Of a stretch of 64,000 bases of DNA, positions 1-8,810 are shown in pieces. Both the position numbers and the translations under genes were made by a program. Origin of the DNA: CBDFGK01 sp965247075 (GTDB taxonomy: Bacteria > Pseudomonadota > Gammaproteobacteria > Pseudomonadales > Halieaceae); NCBI GenBank assembly GCA_965247075.1, contig CBDFGK010000003.1, forward strand, positions 930,001 to 994,000, read 5' to 3'. Each line of letters begins with the position of its first letter. Position 1 is the stretch's first letter. Below the pieces are notes generated by a model, which worked only from the letters and a program-made list of their open reading frames with translations, made no database searches and was not told where the DNA came from.

Positions 1-50
1 GTTTCCGCATCAATCACGCTGCGTTCCCGAAATTCGACGACTTTCTTCAT
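1..50 (-). CDS. FecR-like anti-sigma regulator, N-terminal fragment at window edge
   Basis: Only the first 16 or so codons are inside the window. On the minus strand they read MKKVVEFRERSVIDAE. The ATG overlaps the stop codon of the upstream ECF sigma gene in an ATGA arrangement, which indicates translational coupling. Position directly after a FecI-type sigma factor, and an opening resembling FecR-type proteins, suggest a membrane-anchored FecR anti-sigma regulator that senses the state of a TonB receptor. The identification rests on context and a few residues. Confidence 0.55.
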   Translation of the reverse strand, partial: MKKVVEFRERSVIDAE

Positions 51-634
51 TGCTTTTCCAACCTACGAGTCCGTAAGTTCCCCCTAGCACCAATACCCAT
101 ACGATGTTGTTCTTCTCTATCGTGCACGCCAATACAGGCCGCCATTCCGCGCGTGAGGTACTTTTCAACCGAACTCGCTGACAACGACATGTGCTCGGCG
201 ATTTCCTTGTGAGAAAGCCCGTGCACCTTCCGGAGCAAGAAAACCTCTCTACACTTGTGCGGAAGTGCCGCTACAGCGATACAATACAACCCAAGTTGTT
301 CGTCAGCCTGTGCCTCGTCGTCCGCTGATGCCTCTGTAGCTAAGAGTTCAGAGATGCCAGATTCCTCAAGACAATTGGTGATCTGCTTCGACTTTTTACT
401 TAATTCTGTTAGCGCGATATTCTTGGCTACCCGAAAAAGGAATGCCTTGGGGTTTTCAATTAGCTGTCTTTGTTCAGCTACGTAGGAGCGCAAATATGCC
501 TCCTGAGCTACATCCTCAATGTCCTGTCGATTCGAGAAGAAACGCGCCAAGAAGCTTTTCAGCAACGGGCTGTTCTCCACGAACGCGGCCGACATTTTGG
601 AAAGCTTGGTGTTGGAACGCTTACTACCGGGCAT
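47..634 (-). CDS. FecI-like ECF sigma-70 factor
   Basis: This 195-residue protein has the two-domain layout of extracytoplasmic-function sigma factors. Region 2 near residues 25-75 contains RQDIEDVAQEAYLRSY and the helix NPKAFLFRVAKNIA. Region 4 near residues 120-165 contains ALPHKCREVFLLRKV followed by the helix-turn-helix GLSHKEIAEHMSLSASSVEK. The family directs RNA polymerase to a few promoters, usually TonB receptor genes, under a FecR anti-sigma factor, and a FecR-like start follows with a 4-bp overlap. A GGGAG ribosome site lies just upstream of the ATG. Its target could be the TonB receptor at 17 kb or one outside the window; the sequence does not decide. Confidence 0.85.
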   Translation of the reverse strand: MPGSKRSNTKLSKMSAAFVENSPLLKSFLARFFSNRQDIEDVAQEAYLRSYVAEQRQLIENPKAFLFRVAKNIALTELSKKSKQITNCLEESGISELLATEASADDEAQADEQLGLYCIAVAALPHKCREVFLLRKVHGLSHKEIAEHMSLSASSVEKYLTRGMAACIGVHDREEQHRMGIGARGNLRTRRLEKQ

Positions 635-1268
635 TCAGTTTCTCCCTATCCGTACCACGACTAACGAGGTGCCATAATCCGTAATCGAAATAGGTATTTA
701 TTTGTGCAAAGGTGGAGTTTATACCAAATACGGAGACGGTCATTGTAGCATGGCGCGACCAGTTAGTGCGCATCCATAAACTCTCAATCCATTGAAATAT
801 AAGGAAATATTTTCGCAAGGCATTAAAAAATCCTCTTGAATTTGTTAAGCTAAAGGTACAAACAGTAACCGGAAAAAACAAGAGGATTCCGCATGCGAGA
901 AACCCGCATTGCTCAGGCAAGTATATTTGAAAACTACTCAGAACACGAATTTGGGACTCGGCTTAAAGCATTGTCGAATCGACTGGATCAGCACCCGGAA
1001 ATATTGCTCCTGGTCGCTGACGATCTCATTGATGCGTCGGTAGCCAAGGTGGGGCGAACAGGTTTAACCGTTGAAAATATATTTCGATGCCTGTTATTGA
1101 AACAGCTATTGCGCATCAGCTACGAGCAACTGGCGTTTCATTTGTCGGACTCAATGACGTACCGTACTTTTGCCCGTCTGCGCGCCACAGTGATGCCTGG
1201 TCGATCCGGATTACAGTCAACAATACGGCGTATCCGCCCAGAAACACTGGAAAAAGTGCATGAAACCC

Positions 1269-2624
1269 GGCTCTTCTCCGGTCTTGTGAGTGAAGATTAG
1301 GCCGCAACATAGAACATCGAGTCATTATCCGGTAGCGATGACTGCCTGATCTTGAGTTTGAAATACTCGGTATCCCTGATGCCTCTGGCGCGCTTGCGGA
1401 TCATGCCGATACCGATGTTGCCGGCCTCGATCCTGGCGCTGGTGAGCTTGTGCTTCGCGTAATTGCAAATGCCCACACGGTGGTTTCTCAACGACTTTGC
1501 AAACTTCTTCAGGTAGAGCAGGGTCGATTGATCGGCTATCCGGCACCAGGCTTCCAGTCTCTCTTGCATCAGTTCGACAGTCTTTGATTCCCACAAGGCC
1601 TGAAGCTGTTCCTTCAGGATATACAGCGTATTGAGATTGGCATTTTCATCCAATAGCCGTTGTAATTTTTGAGCCTGGGATTCGTTCAGTTTATCGGCGT
1701 TTTTCAGCACCAGGTAATGTGTTCCTGTTAACAATTTCTTGCCCTCTTTATTGGCCTTTCTAAACTCAATTCGCCGCTGATTGCTCAGAGCCTTGCTGTA
1801 GTTCTTCATAACGTGGAAACGGTCAAACACAATGTCGGCATTGGGTAAGCAATCACGTACTGATTTCTGATAGGATGGCCCCATGTCCATCGCAACAGCC
1901 TCTATGTTTGCAGTGGTTTCTGCCGGAAGTTGCTTTAGAAATGCAGAGAACACATCAGCCGTTCGGCCCGTTTCCACCCCGATTAAATGCCCTTCGACCA
2001 GGTCGTAAATCACCGTCATGTAGTCGTGGCCCTTCGCCCTGGCCACCTCATCAACACCGAGGTACTTCAGGCCGGTCAGCAGTGTCGGATCGAGCGCCGG
2101 GAGACTTTCCTCCAGGTACGCCTTGTCGATCTTTTTCACCGTCTCCCAGCGTATCCCCAAATGCCTGGAGACAGCCTGAATACTCATGTGGCGGCACAGG
2201 CCACTGATCATGCGACAGCAGCGGCGGGTGAAACGCCATCCCGTGTCAACAAACTCACAGCTCTCTATCCGCCGTTCGTTCTTGCTGATACATACTTGGG
2301 CCAGCTCCATTTCAATCACGCAGGGATAGCCAAACAACGGCACATCCCTGACCTGTCGGCGGACATACCGGTTGACCGTTCCCTGCTGCTCGGTAACGGG
2401 GTCTATGGCTTTTCTGCGCCTGTCCCGGCGGCAGCAAATGACGAGCTGTCTCTCCTCCTCGTCCAGTTTTATCTGATTGACGCACTGCCCCTTGAGGCCC
2501 AAAATATCCCTCTGGATGTCGATTCCCATATACCTGTCCCATATAAAGTTGTGATAGGCCTTATATACCAACAGATTACGTGGGGATCGGCATCCTTTTT
2601 CACTCATAGAAGCGGAGAAGAGCC
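1269..2624 (-). mobile_element. ISL3-family element A, copy 1 (intact)
   Basis: The element is 1356 bp and bounded by the inverted repeat GGCTCTTCTCCG. It is flanked by a perfect 8-bp target duplication, TGAAACCC, at 1261-1268 and 2625-2632. The 8-bp duplication is typical of ISL3. Three other copies of the same element are in the window (7665, 16135 and 48569), and this is the only uninterrupted full-length one. Confidence 0.92.
1297..2607 (-). CDS. ISL3-family transposase (element A, copy 1)
   Basis: The 436-residue protein starts at the ATG reading MSEKGCRSPRNLL. A longer in-frame reading extends upstream through the inverted repeat into the host gene but is an artefact of insertion. A helix-turn-helix near residue 125 (MSIQAVSRHLGIRWETVKKI) precedes the DDE core: GVDEVARAKGHDY, VAMDMGPSY with IVFDRFHVMKNY, and the ARIEAGN region with the terminal glutamate. 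The C-terminus reads RARGIRDTEYFKLKI as in ISL3 transposases. The N-terminal CxxC zinc ribbon found in many family members is not obvious. This is the likely active source of the other copies. Confidence 0.9.
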   Translation of the reverse strand: MSEKGCRSPRNLLVYKAYHNFIWDRYMGIDIQRDILGLKGQCVNQIKLDEEERQLVICCRRDRRRKAIDPVTEQQGTVNRYVRRQVRDVPLFGYPCVIEMELAQVCISKNERRIESCEFVDTGWRFTRRCCRMISGLCRHMSIQAVSRHLGIRWETVKKIDKAYLEESLPALDPTLLTGLKYLGVDEVARAKGHDYMTVIYDLVEGHLIGVETGRTADVFSAFLKQLPAETTANIEAVAMDMGPSYQKSVRDCLPNADIVFDRFHVMKNYSKALSNQRRIEFRKANKEGKKLLTGTHYLVLKNADKLNESQAQKLQRLLDENANLNTLYILKEQLQALWESKTVELMQERLEAWCRIADQSTLLYLKKFAKSLRNHRVGICNYAKHKLTSARIEAGNIGIGMIRKRARGIRDTEYFKLKIRQSSLPDNDSMFYVAA

Positions 2625-3804
2625 TGAAACCCTCTCGGCTAGCTGGCTCAAAGCAGGCATGTTGTCGATGGATAAACTGCGCATCGATAGTACTGTTGTC
2701 GCCAGTAATATTGCGCCGCCACGTGACAGCCAACTCCTTAATGATGGTGTTCGGGTACTCAGCCGGTTGTTGGCGAAAAGCAAAGATATCACCGGGGTAA
2801 AAATCCGCTTTACGGATCAGCGCAAACCCTCGAAATCGCTGGCATTTCAGATTTTTAACGCGAAAAATGCCGGCAAAGAAGCACAGTATCCGAAGTTGTT
2901 GAAGCTTGTCCGAGTTGTATTGAAGCAAGTTGACAGAGGCTTGAAATGTGTCAAGGTGGATGTCTGTGACTCTGCCAGGAAGAGGCAATGGATCAGTCAG
3001 GTGGAGCGGTACAGAGATTTGACGTTGAGAGTCATCGACCAAACAGAGCGTCGTGTCATCCAAAAAGAGAGCGTCCACTCATCAGAAAAAATCGTAAGCT
3101 TATTCGAGTCGCACACCGACATTATCGTCAAAGGGTTTCGTGACGTTCACTATGGCCATAAGATTACTCTGAGCAGTGAGAAAAGCGGATTCATCACCTA
3201 CCTCTCCATTGAAAAAGGGAACCCTGCGGATAGCAGTTTGTTCATGCCAGTGCTACATTTTCATCGGTCGAAGCTGGGTCATCTACCGCATTCGGTCGTG
3301 GCTGACGGTGGCTATGCCAGCCAGGAAAATGTGACACAAGGAAGGGGGCTGGGTGTTAAGCGTGTGGTCTTCCATAAGCCGGTCGGTTTGTCGCTTCACG
3401 CCATGGGCGTTACATCGAAAACGTTTACTCAATTGCGCAATTTTCGGGCGGGGGTCGAAGGGAATATCTCAGAACTAAAACGAGCCTTTGGTGCAACGAA
3501 GGCGAATTGGAAAGGGCTTGATGGCTTCAAGGCTTATGTCTGGTCTTCGGTTCTGAGCTACAACCTGGTGCGTTTGGCGCGGCTCGATTCCGGGTAAACA
3601 CAAGGGTTGGCCCAGATAACCCAATATCTGTATTCTTATGGGCTGTGTAGCAGTAATCTGTGGCATAAAATCGGGGTAATGGGTCATAAGGTGACCATCC
3701 TGGTCAATGTATGGCCGCTTATAAGCCGGTAGAGTTGTGAACCGGAACCCCATGGCCGGAACAGGGTGTTTTTTCAAAAAACATCCATTTATGGATGGGC
3801 ACTA

Positions 3805-5034
3805 GTACACAGTATAACTTAAAATTTCGGATATAATCGCTTCAGTTTGACCCGCGCTTCATCGGTACGAAATTGCCAATCAACCTGGGTTTGTCGATGA
3901 TTTCTGTCCGTATTCCACGCAGCCACTTCAGAGCGCATTTTTTCAATGCAATCAATTCGCCCCGCAAGACATTGTCGTTTCAAAACACTGAGCTCAATTT
4001 CCGCTATGTTTAGCCAGCTCCCATGTTTTGGCGTGTAATGTATCTCAAGACGTTCGGCCAACTGTTTGGCTTTCTCAGGTGGAAAAGCCGAGTACAACGA
4101 TGCCGTATTGTGTGTATTCAAATTATCCATAACCAGGATGACTTTTTCGGCATCCGGATAGCGTTCTTCAAGCATTTCTTTGGTGAAATGGGCCCAGTCA
4201 ATCCGTGTCCGTGTGTTGGTAATTTTTACCTGACGGTGCCCTGCAAGTGGGTTGACCTCAATAAATATATTTGCGACTCCGTTGCGGACATATTCGTCAT
4301 CCATCAAAACAGGATGGCCCGGAGCTGCCGGGATAGGTTCGTGCACCTCTCCAATCAATTGCATGCTTGATTCATCCATACAAACAACCGGAAATTCCGG
4401 ATTGTAAGGGCGCGCATAAATATCAAGGACATCCTCCATCGCTGCTACGAAATCAGCATTGTAGTCCGGTGGTATTTTCCAATACTTACTCAGGTGAGGC
4501 CTAAGTTCATTTTTTTTAGCGTGTTACATACCGTCATTGGAGAAACACTCGGTACAATTTTCAATTCAACCATCTTCTCCGCAAGTAACCGTACCGTCCA
4601 TCGCTCTCGACCTTCCGGCGCTTCTGAACACGCCAGTGCCAATAGCCGAGCTTCAAATTCACCTCCAAATTGAATTGCTCGCGGAGGTGTCTCGCGCCTC
4701 TTTCGCTCGATGGCAGCGTTAAGCCCTTCTTCAATAAATCGTTTTTTTAAATGTTCGAGGCTTCGGGTCGTTTTCCCCAAGGCTTCTGCAACTCTTGCAA
4801 CAATCCATTTGGGTCCAAACTCGCCTGCATCGAGCAGGAGCAAGGCGCGAGAGGATATCACTGTTCTGGCCGCCCTCGTTCCCTTAGTTGAAATAGCCTC
4901 CAATTCATTCCGTTCTTCTTTTGTCAGTGTCACTTTGTAGCGCGGAGCCATGTCGTCACCCTCATTATTGGTTATTGAGGGTAACTATAGCAAACAACCA
5001 AGTTATATACGAAGTATTAAGATTTATGTTGTAC
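3805..5034 (-). mobile_element. IS630-family element 1
   Basis: About 1.23 kb lies between TA dinucleotides at 3803-3804 and 5035-5036, the target duplication expected for IS630. The ends (GTACACAGTATAACTTAAAA on the left, GTACAACATAAATCTTAATA on the right read inward) form an imperfect inverted repeat. It sits directly against the right tip of the ISNCY element and directly downstream of the oxygenase stop codon at 5038. Confidence 0.8.
3819..4951 (-). CDS. IS630 transposase in two frames, probable programmed -1 frameshift
   Basis: The first frame (4951 down to 4490) encodes the helix-turn-helix half, MAPRYKVTLTKEERNELEAI onward. The second frame encodes the DDE half with VVCMDESSM, VMDNLNTH and SWLNIAEIE. 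The frames meet at a run of eight A residues on the coding strand near 4508-4515, in context CTAAAAAAAATGAAC. A -1 slip there fuses LKK to NELRPHLSKYW and continues into MEDVLDIYARP. A-rich slippery runs are known in several IS families. A decayed single-base indel would look the same, so active frameshifting is an inference. Confidence 0.75.
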
Positions 5035-5037
5035 TAG

Positions 5038-5676
5038 CTAGAGTTTTCCTCTAAAATCGATCTTGACATTAAGCCCTATATTGATGCGCTGGTGCCCGGA
5101 CGTATTCAGCAACACTTCATGCAATAGGTAACTCGGAAAAAGCAGTAATAAGCCGTCTGCGGGCTCTACCGTAAACGACTGCCCGAAAGGCAGCCCCAGC
5201 GTCAGGTTTTGATTCAGGTATGGTTGCGAATAAAATGCAATCGGCCCGGTGTCCTTAGCCTGAACATAATACACACCGGACCAGTGCCACTTCGCGTGGC
5301 AGTGGATCGCATTACTGCTGCCAGGTTCATTGACATTGGTCCAGTATTCAAATTCAAACCGATCATCGGGCAAATCTTCCAACGGACTACACGAAGTGCC
5401 CAGGTTAACATAGTGTCGATGTATCAACCTGAGCTTGTGGATGATGTAGTTTCTTATTGCCGGCCAGTTCTCATAGTCGCGGTGGCCACGCCAGCATCCG
5501 GCATTGCTTCCGGTCGCGGCAGATGGCTCTTGTTCTCTATGCAGTCGTATTTCCTCCACCAACCGGGCATTCAGACGTTCGCATCCAGGTATCATGCTGG
5601 ACCAGAAGTCGGTATGTAGAATCGCACCGCGCCGGATTCCTTCTGGTTGGGCATTCTGGGGCTTGTTGTCGCTCAT
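5038..5676 (-). CDS. Putative 2OG-Fe(II) oxygenase (PF13759-like)
   Basis: The predicted protein has about 212 residues. I chose the ATG reading MSDNKPQ because GAGGGT lies 4 bases upstream; an alternative TTG start adds 4 residues. The C-terminal half carries the double-stranded beta-helix signature of the family: NAIHCHAKWHWSGVYYVQ with the proximal metal histidine, LFPSYLLHEV with the distal histidine, and an arginine in HQRINIGLNV for the 2-oxoglutarate carboxylate. The same fold forms the C-terminus of the TPR protein at 19973. It follows the prolyl-4-hydroxylase-like gene at 5693 by 16 bases on the same strand, so the two are probably cotranscribed. The substrate is unknown. Confidence 0.78.
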   Translation of the reverse strand: MSDNKPQNAQPEGIRRGAILHTDFWSSMIPGCERLNARLVEEIRLHREQEPSAATGSNAGCWRGHRDYENWPAIRNYIIHKLRLIHRHYVNLGTSCSPLEDLPDDRFEFEYWTNVNEPGSSNAIHCHAKWHWSGVYYVQAKDTGPIAFYSQPYLNQNLTLGLPFGQSFTVEPADGLLLLFPSYLLHEVLLNTSGHQRINIGLNVKIDFRGKL

Positions 5677-5692
5677 TTGTACCCTCAACTGC

Positions 5693-6715
5693 TCAGTGAC
5701 TGCGTGGGCATACTATAACGACCTCCCTGCCATAGGGGGTTGGCCGTTGCCTGACCCATTTGCTGAGCAGCCACTTCTCACCGCTCTCCAAGGGTTTGCC
5801 CTCGTGTACTGAGGATTGTAGCGGCTGACCGTCAGCATCGGCATTGTTGAATCGGAGCAGCTCACCCGCAGCGACCTGCACTCCGACCTCGAGCGCAGGG
5901 AAGTAGGTCTCGCCCCCCGTGAAATCGTCGCTGCCCAAACCCACCAGGATCGTCATCGTCCGCTGTCCACCCTGGGCCTGGCCTCCGGGCGACCCAGCCT
6001 GTTCGCTGCTGATACAATCGAGGTGTGGCTTGTAGCGCTGGCCCCGCCGGTAGTGAAGCAGGTTAAGAACCTCGCCATGCGCAACTTCGTAACCGCAGGA
6101 CGCAGCGAGTCGGCACTCAAACAGCTTGCCGATCCAGCCGAGTTGTTCCGGCAACCACTGCGTGCTGCGGTTGATGCGCACGGGATGCGCCATCGCAGCT
6201 CCCGAATTCGGGTCGATGACGGTCGATGGCAGCAACCGCGAGCTGAGCATCGAACGCAACGAGCCGAGCAGTGCGTACGGTGCAAATCCATTGCTGCGCT
6301 CCACCTTGACACCTTCGCAATCGATAATGGTGGTCCAGATTGGCAATGTCCAGTCGCTCCAGCCCTCAGCCCATAGCTGGCTACTGTCATCAGCGCCGTG
6401 CGCCAACTTACCTCCGCATTGAGCCCAGTCATGGTAGACAGCGCTTACAAAGCTTGCTTCGGGGTGGCCTGCATCGCAACATTCACGGAGTAAATCCGGC
6501 CACGGCAAACTGCAGGGCCAGGCGTGGAAACAACCAAGCTCCGCCTCCAGGAAGCCTCTGTCGGCGGCACCACTGCGCTGTTCCAGGCGCTCCAACAGGG
6601 CCGCTATCTCCTCGTGTTCCCGCTCGGCGAGTAAACCGTAAAGAAGCAATCGCTCAGCAACTTTATTGCCGGTCTCGGCATCGGCTAGCAACTGATCCCG
6701 ATATTTTTCATCCAT
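5693..6715 (-). CDS. Prolyl 4-hydroxylase-type 2OG-Fe(II) oxygenase
   Basis: The protein has 340 residues. The N-terminal 130 or so are helical and lack a recognised catalytic domain. The C-terminal 200 form a P4Hc-type dioxygenase. The HxD metal motif is in GQRYKPHLDCI, the distal histidine in SSVHEGKPLESGEKW and the 2OG-binding lysine in the same helix (EKWLLSKWVR), all at canonical spacing. Jelly-roll residues GGETYFPALEVGVQV lie between them. The family hydroxylates prolyl residues in peptides or proteins. It is the first of a two-gene operon and faces away from the oxygenase at 6952. Confidence 0.85.
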   Translation of the reverse strand: MDEKYRDQLLADAETGNKVAERLLLYGLLAEREHEEIAALLERLEQRSGAADRGFLEAELGCFHAWPCSLPWPDLLRECCDAGHPEASFVSAVYHDWAQCGGKLAHGADDSSQLWAEGWSDWTLPIWTTIIDCEGVKVERSNGFAPYALLGSLRSMLSSRLLPSTVIDPNSGAAMAHPVRINRSTQWLPEQLGWIGKLFECRLAASCGYEVAHGEVLNLLHYRRGQRYKPHLDCISSEQAGSPGGQAQGGQRTMTILVGLGSDDFTGGETYFPALEVGVQVAAGELLRFNNADADGQPLQSSVHEGKPLESGEKWLLSKWVRQRPTPYGREVVIVCPRSH

Positions 6716-6731
6716 CTGAGTCTGCCCCGGT

Positions 6732-6881
6732 TCAAGCCCACAACACTGGGATTTGAGCGTAAGACAATGCCTTATAGGTCTGCAAGCGCATGCGCCGTGT
6801 ATTTTCGGCTACACTGCCCCGAGCACGACCAATCTCCGGGTTTACTACCGGGCCCTTGGCGAGTTCCAGCGCTTGATCCAT
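6732..6881 (-). CDS. Possible small protein upstream of the P4H gene
   Basis: A 49-codon reading frame starts MDQALELAKGPVVNP and ends SYAQIPVLWA, 16 bases before the P4H start on the same strand. It is rich in charged and helix-forming residues. I see no convincing ribosome site and recognise no family. It may be a real leader-length protein or a chance frame in the divergent promoter region, which also serves the oxygenase gene at 6952. Confidence 0.25.
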   Translation of the reverse strand: MDQALELAKGPVVNPEIGRARGSVAENTRRMRLQTYKALSYAQIPVLWA

Positions 6882-6951
6882 GATGCCGTAGTGATATTGT
6901 ATGTGCCAAACTGAGTCAACGAATATAAACCTCTCACCGAGGAGAAAACCC

Positions 6952-7644
6952 TTGTTAAACCCCGGACTGGACATCGACGCGCTGCGCTTGTGCTTCGCCG
7001 AGGATCAGCGCGTGCGGATAGATCAGGTGCTGGATCCGAGCTTTGCCCAAGAGGTTGAATCCTGTCTGAAACAGAGCGTGCCCTTTGATTACATCTTTCA
7101 TCGCCAGGGCCTGGACTACGTTGTTTCGGAACAGAAAATGGCCCGTATGACCATACCTGCCCGCGAGAAGCTGCAAAGCGAGCTGTCGGAACTCGCGACC
7201 CAGGGTATTGGATTCCTCTACGCTGGTTATCGCATGGAAGGGCAAAACCTGTCTGTCGCACCGCCGATACTCAAGCGCCTGTTTGAAGTGGTCAATAGTG
7301 AACTGCTCGAAAAGATATCCACAATCAGCGATTGTCCGGATATCAAGGACGCCAACGGGCAGTTTACGCGCCTCACGCGAGGACATTATCTGACCCGCCA
7401 CTCAGATAATGTCAAGGCCGAGCGGCGCCGACTGGCTTATGTCCTCAATTTTACCCAGACCTGGCACCCCGATTGGGGAGGACTGCTTCAGTTTTATGAA
7501 AACGACGGCACGCCCCAGGACGCCTGGGCACCACAATTCAACAGCCTGGCCCTGTTTGATGTCCGCCACGTTCACTCCGTCACATACGTCGCGCCGCACG
7601 CCGCTGCCCCCAGATTCGCGCTGACAGGGTGGTATCACAACTAG
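6952..7644 (+). CDS. 2OG-Fe(II) oxygenase, prolyl-hydroxylase family
   Basis: Translation probably starts at TTG 6952, since GAGGAG is correctly placed before it; an in-frame ATG at 6901 has no ribosome site. The resulting 230-residue protein has the HxD motif in TRHSDNVKAERRRLAYVLN, the sheet WHPDWGGLLQFYEN, the distal histidine in VRHVHSVTYV and the 2OG arginine in PRFALTGWYH. The fold resembles that of the gene at 21861, which shares the WGG-LQF and HSV-YV elements. The stop codon is 20 bases before a degenerate ISL3 copy, which may have separated this gene from former downstream partners. Confidence 0.82.
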   Translation: MLNPGLDIDALRLCFAEDQRVRIDQVLDPSFAQEVESCLKQSVPFDYIFHRQGLDYVVSEQKMARMTIPAREKLQSELSELATQGIGFLYAGYRMEGQNLSVAPPILKRLFEVVNSELLEKISTISDCPDIKDANGQFTRLTRGHYLTRHSDNVKAERRRLAYVLNFTQTWHPDWGGLLQFYENDGTPQDAWAPQFNSLALFDVRHVHSVTYVAPHAAAPRFALTGWYHN

Positions 7645-7664
7645 CTGAAGTTCAACCATAGCTC

Positions 7665-8784
7665 GGCTCTTCTCCGCTTCTATGAGTGAAAAAAGATGCC
7701 GATCCCCACGTAATCTGTTGGTATATAAGGCTCATCACAACTTTATATGGAACAGGTATATGGGAATCGACATCCAGAGGGATATTTTGGGCCTCAAGGG
7801 GCAGTGCGTCAATCGGATAAAACTGGACGAGGAGAAGAGACAGCTCGTCATTTGCTGCCGCCGGGACAGGCGCAGAAAAGCAATTGACCCCGTTACCGAG
7901 CAGCAGGGAACGGTCAACCGGTATGTCCGCCGACAGGTCAGGGATGTGCCGCTGTTTGGCTATCCCTGCGTGATTGAAATGGAGCTGGCCCAAGTATGTA
8001 TCAGCAAGAACGAACGGCGGATAGAGAGCTGTGAGTTTGTTGACAGGGGATGGCGTTTTACCCGCCGCTTCTGTCGCATGATCAGTGGCCTGTGTCGCCA
8101 CATGAGTATTCAGGCTGTCTCCAGGCATTTGGGGATACGCTGGGAGACGGTGAAGAAGATCGACAGGGCGTACCTGGAGGAAAGTCTCCCGGCGCTCGAT
8201 CCGACACAGCTGACGGGCCTGAAGTACCTCGGTGTTGATGAGGTGGCCAGGGCGAAGGGCCACGACTACATGACGGTGATTTACGACCTGGTCGAAGGGC
8301 ATTTAATCGGGGTGGAAACAGGCCGAACGGCTGATGTGTTCTCTGCATTTCTAAAGCAACTTCCGGCAGAAACCACTGCAAAAACAGAGGCAACGGCTAT
8401 TGGATGAGAATGCCAATCTCAATACGCTGTATATCCTGAAGGAACAGCTTCAGGCCTGGTGGGAATCAAAGACTGTCGAACTGATGCAAGAGAGACTGGA
8501 AGCCCGGTGCCGGATAGCCGATCAATCGACTATGCTCTACCTGAAGATGTTTGCAAAGTCGTTGAGAAACCACTGTGTGGGCATTTGCAATTACGCGAAG
8601 CACAAGCTCACCAGCGCCAGGATTGAGGCTGGCAACATCGGTATCGGCATGATCCGCAAGCGCGCCAGAGGCATCAGGGATACCGAGTATTTCAAACTCA
8701 AGATCAGGCAGTCATCGCTACCGGATAATGACTCGATGTTCTATGTTGCGGCCTAATCTTCACTCACAAGACCGGCGAAGAACC
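7665..8784 (+). pseudogene. ISL3 element A, copy 2, internally deleted
   Basis: The left end GGCTCTTCTCCG is intact; the right end is mutated (CCGGCGAAGAACC). The copy is 1120 bp against 1356 bp for copy 1. About 236 bp were lost between PAETTA and LDENANLNT of the transposase, removing two catalytic aspartates and shifting the frame (7682-8407 then 8400-8756). No 8-bp target duplication is present, which points to age or to rearrangement at this site. Confidence 0.88.
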
Positions 8785-8810
8785 TCGCAGCTACAGGAAC
8801 TTCAGTCTAG

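Larger units (their letters stand above)
893..3597 (+). pseudogene. ISNCY-family DDE transposase, split by ISL3 insertion
   Basis: The N-terminal part is 893-1268 and the C-terminal part 2633-3597. Joining them across the 8-bp duplication restores one frame of 446 residues reading EKVHETLSASWLKAG over the junction. The N-terminus (MRETRIAQASIFENYSEHE, then a cluster of LLLKQL and YEQLAFHL) and the later acidic positions in KLRIDSTVVA, VVADGGYA and RAGVEGNISELK match the transposase group usually labelled ISNCY. The insertion makes it nonfunctional. The interruption is recent enough that the reading frame is otherwise undamaged. Confidence 0.8.
764..3804 (+). mobile_element. ISNCY-type insertion sequence, interrupted by an ISL3 element
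   Basis: Terminal inverted repeats TAGTGCGCATCCATAAA (left) and TAGTGCCCATCCATAAA (right, read on the minus strand) bound a transposase split in two. With the ISL3 insertion at 1269-2624 and one duplicated target removed, the element would be about 1.68 kb. Its right tip abuts the TA target of the IS630 at 3805, so the original right flank is displaced. The stretch 3598-3804 is noncoding tail of the element. Confidence 0.7.

Noticed and set aside
2608..3078. A long minus-strand frame that makes the ISL3 transposase 593 residues
   Set aside because: The extra N-terminal part crosses the inverted repeat into the ISNCY host gene; the other copies start at MSEK.
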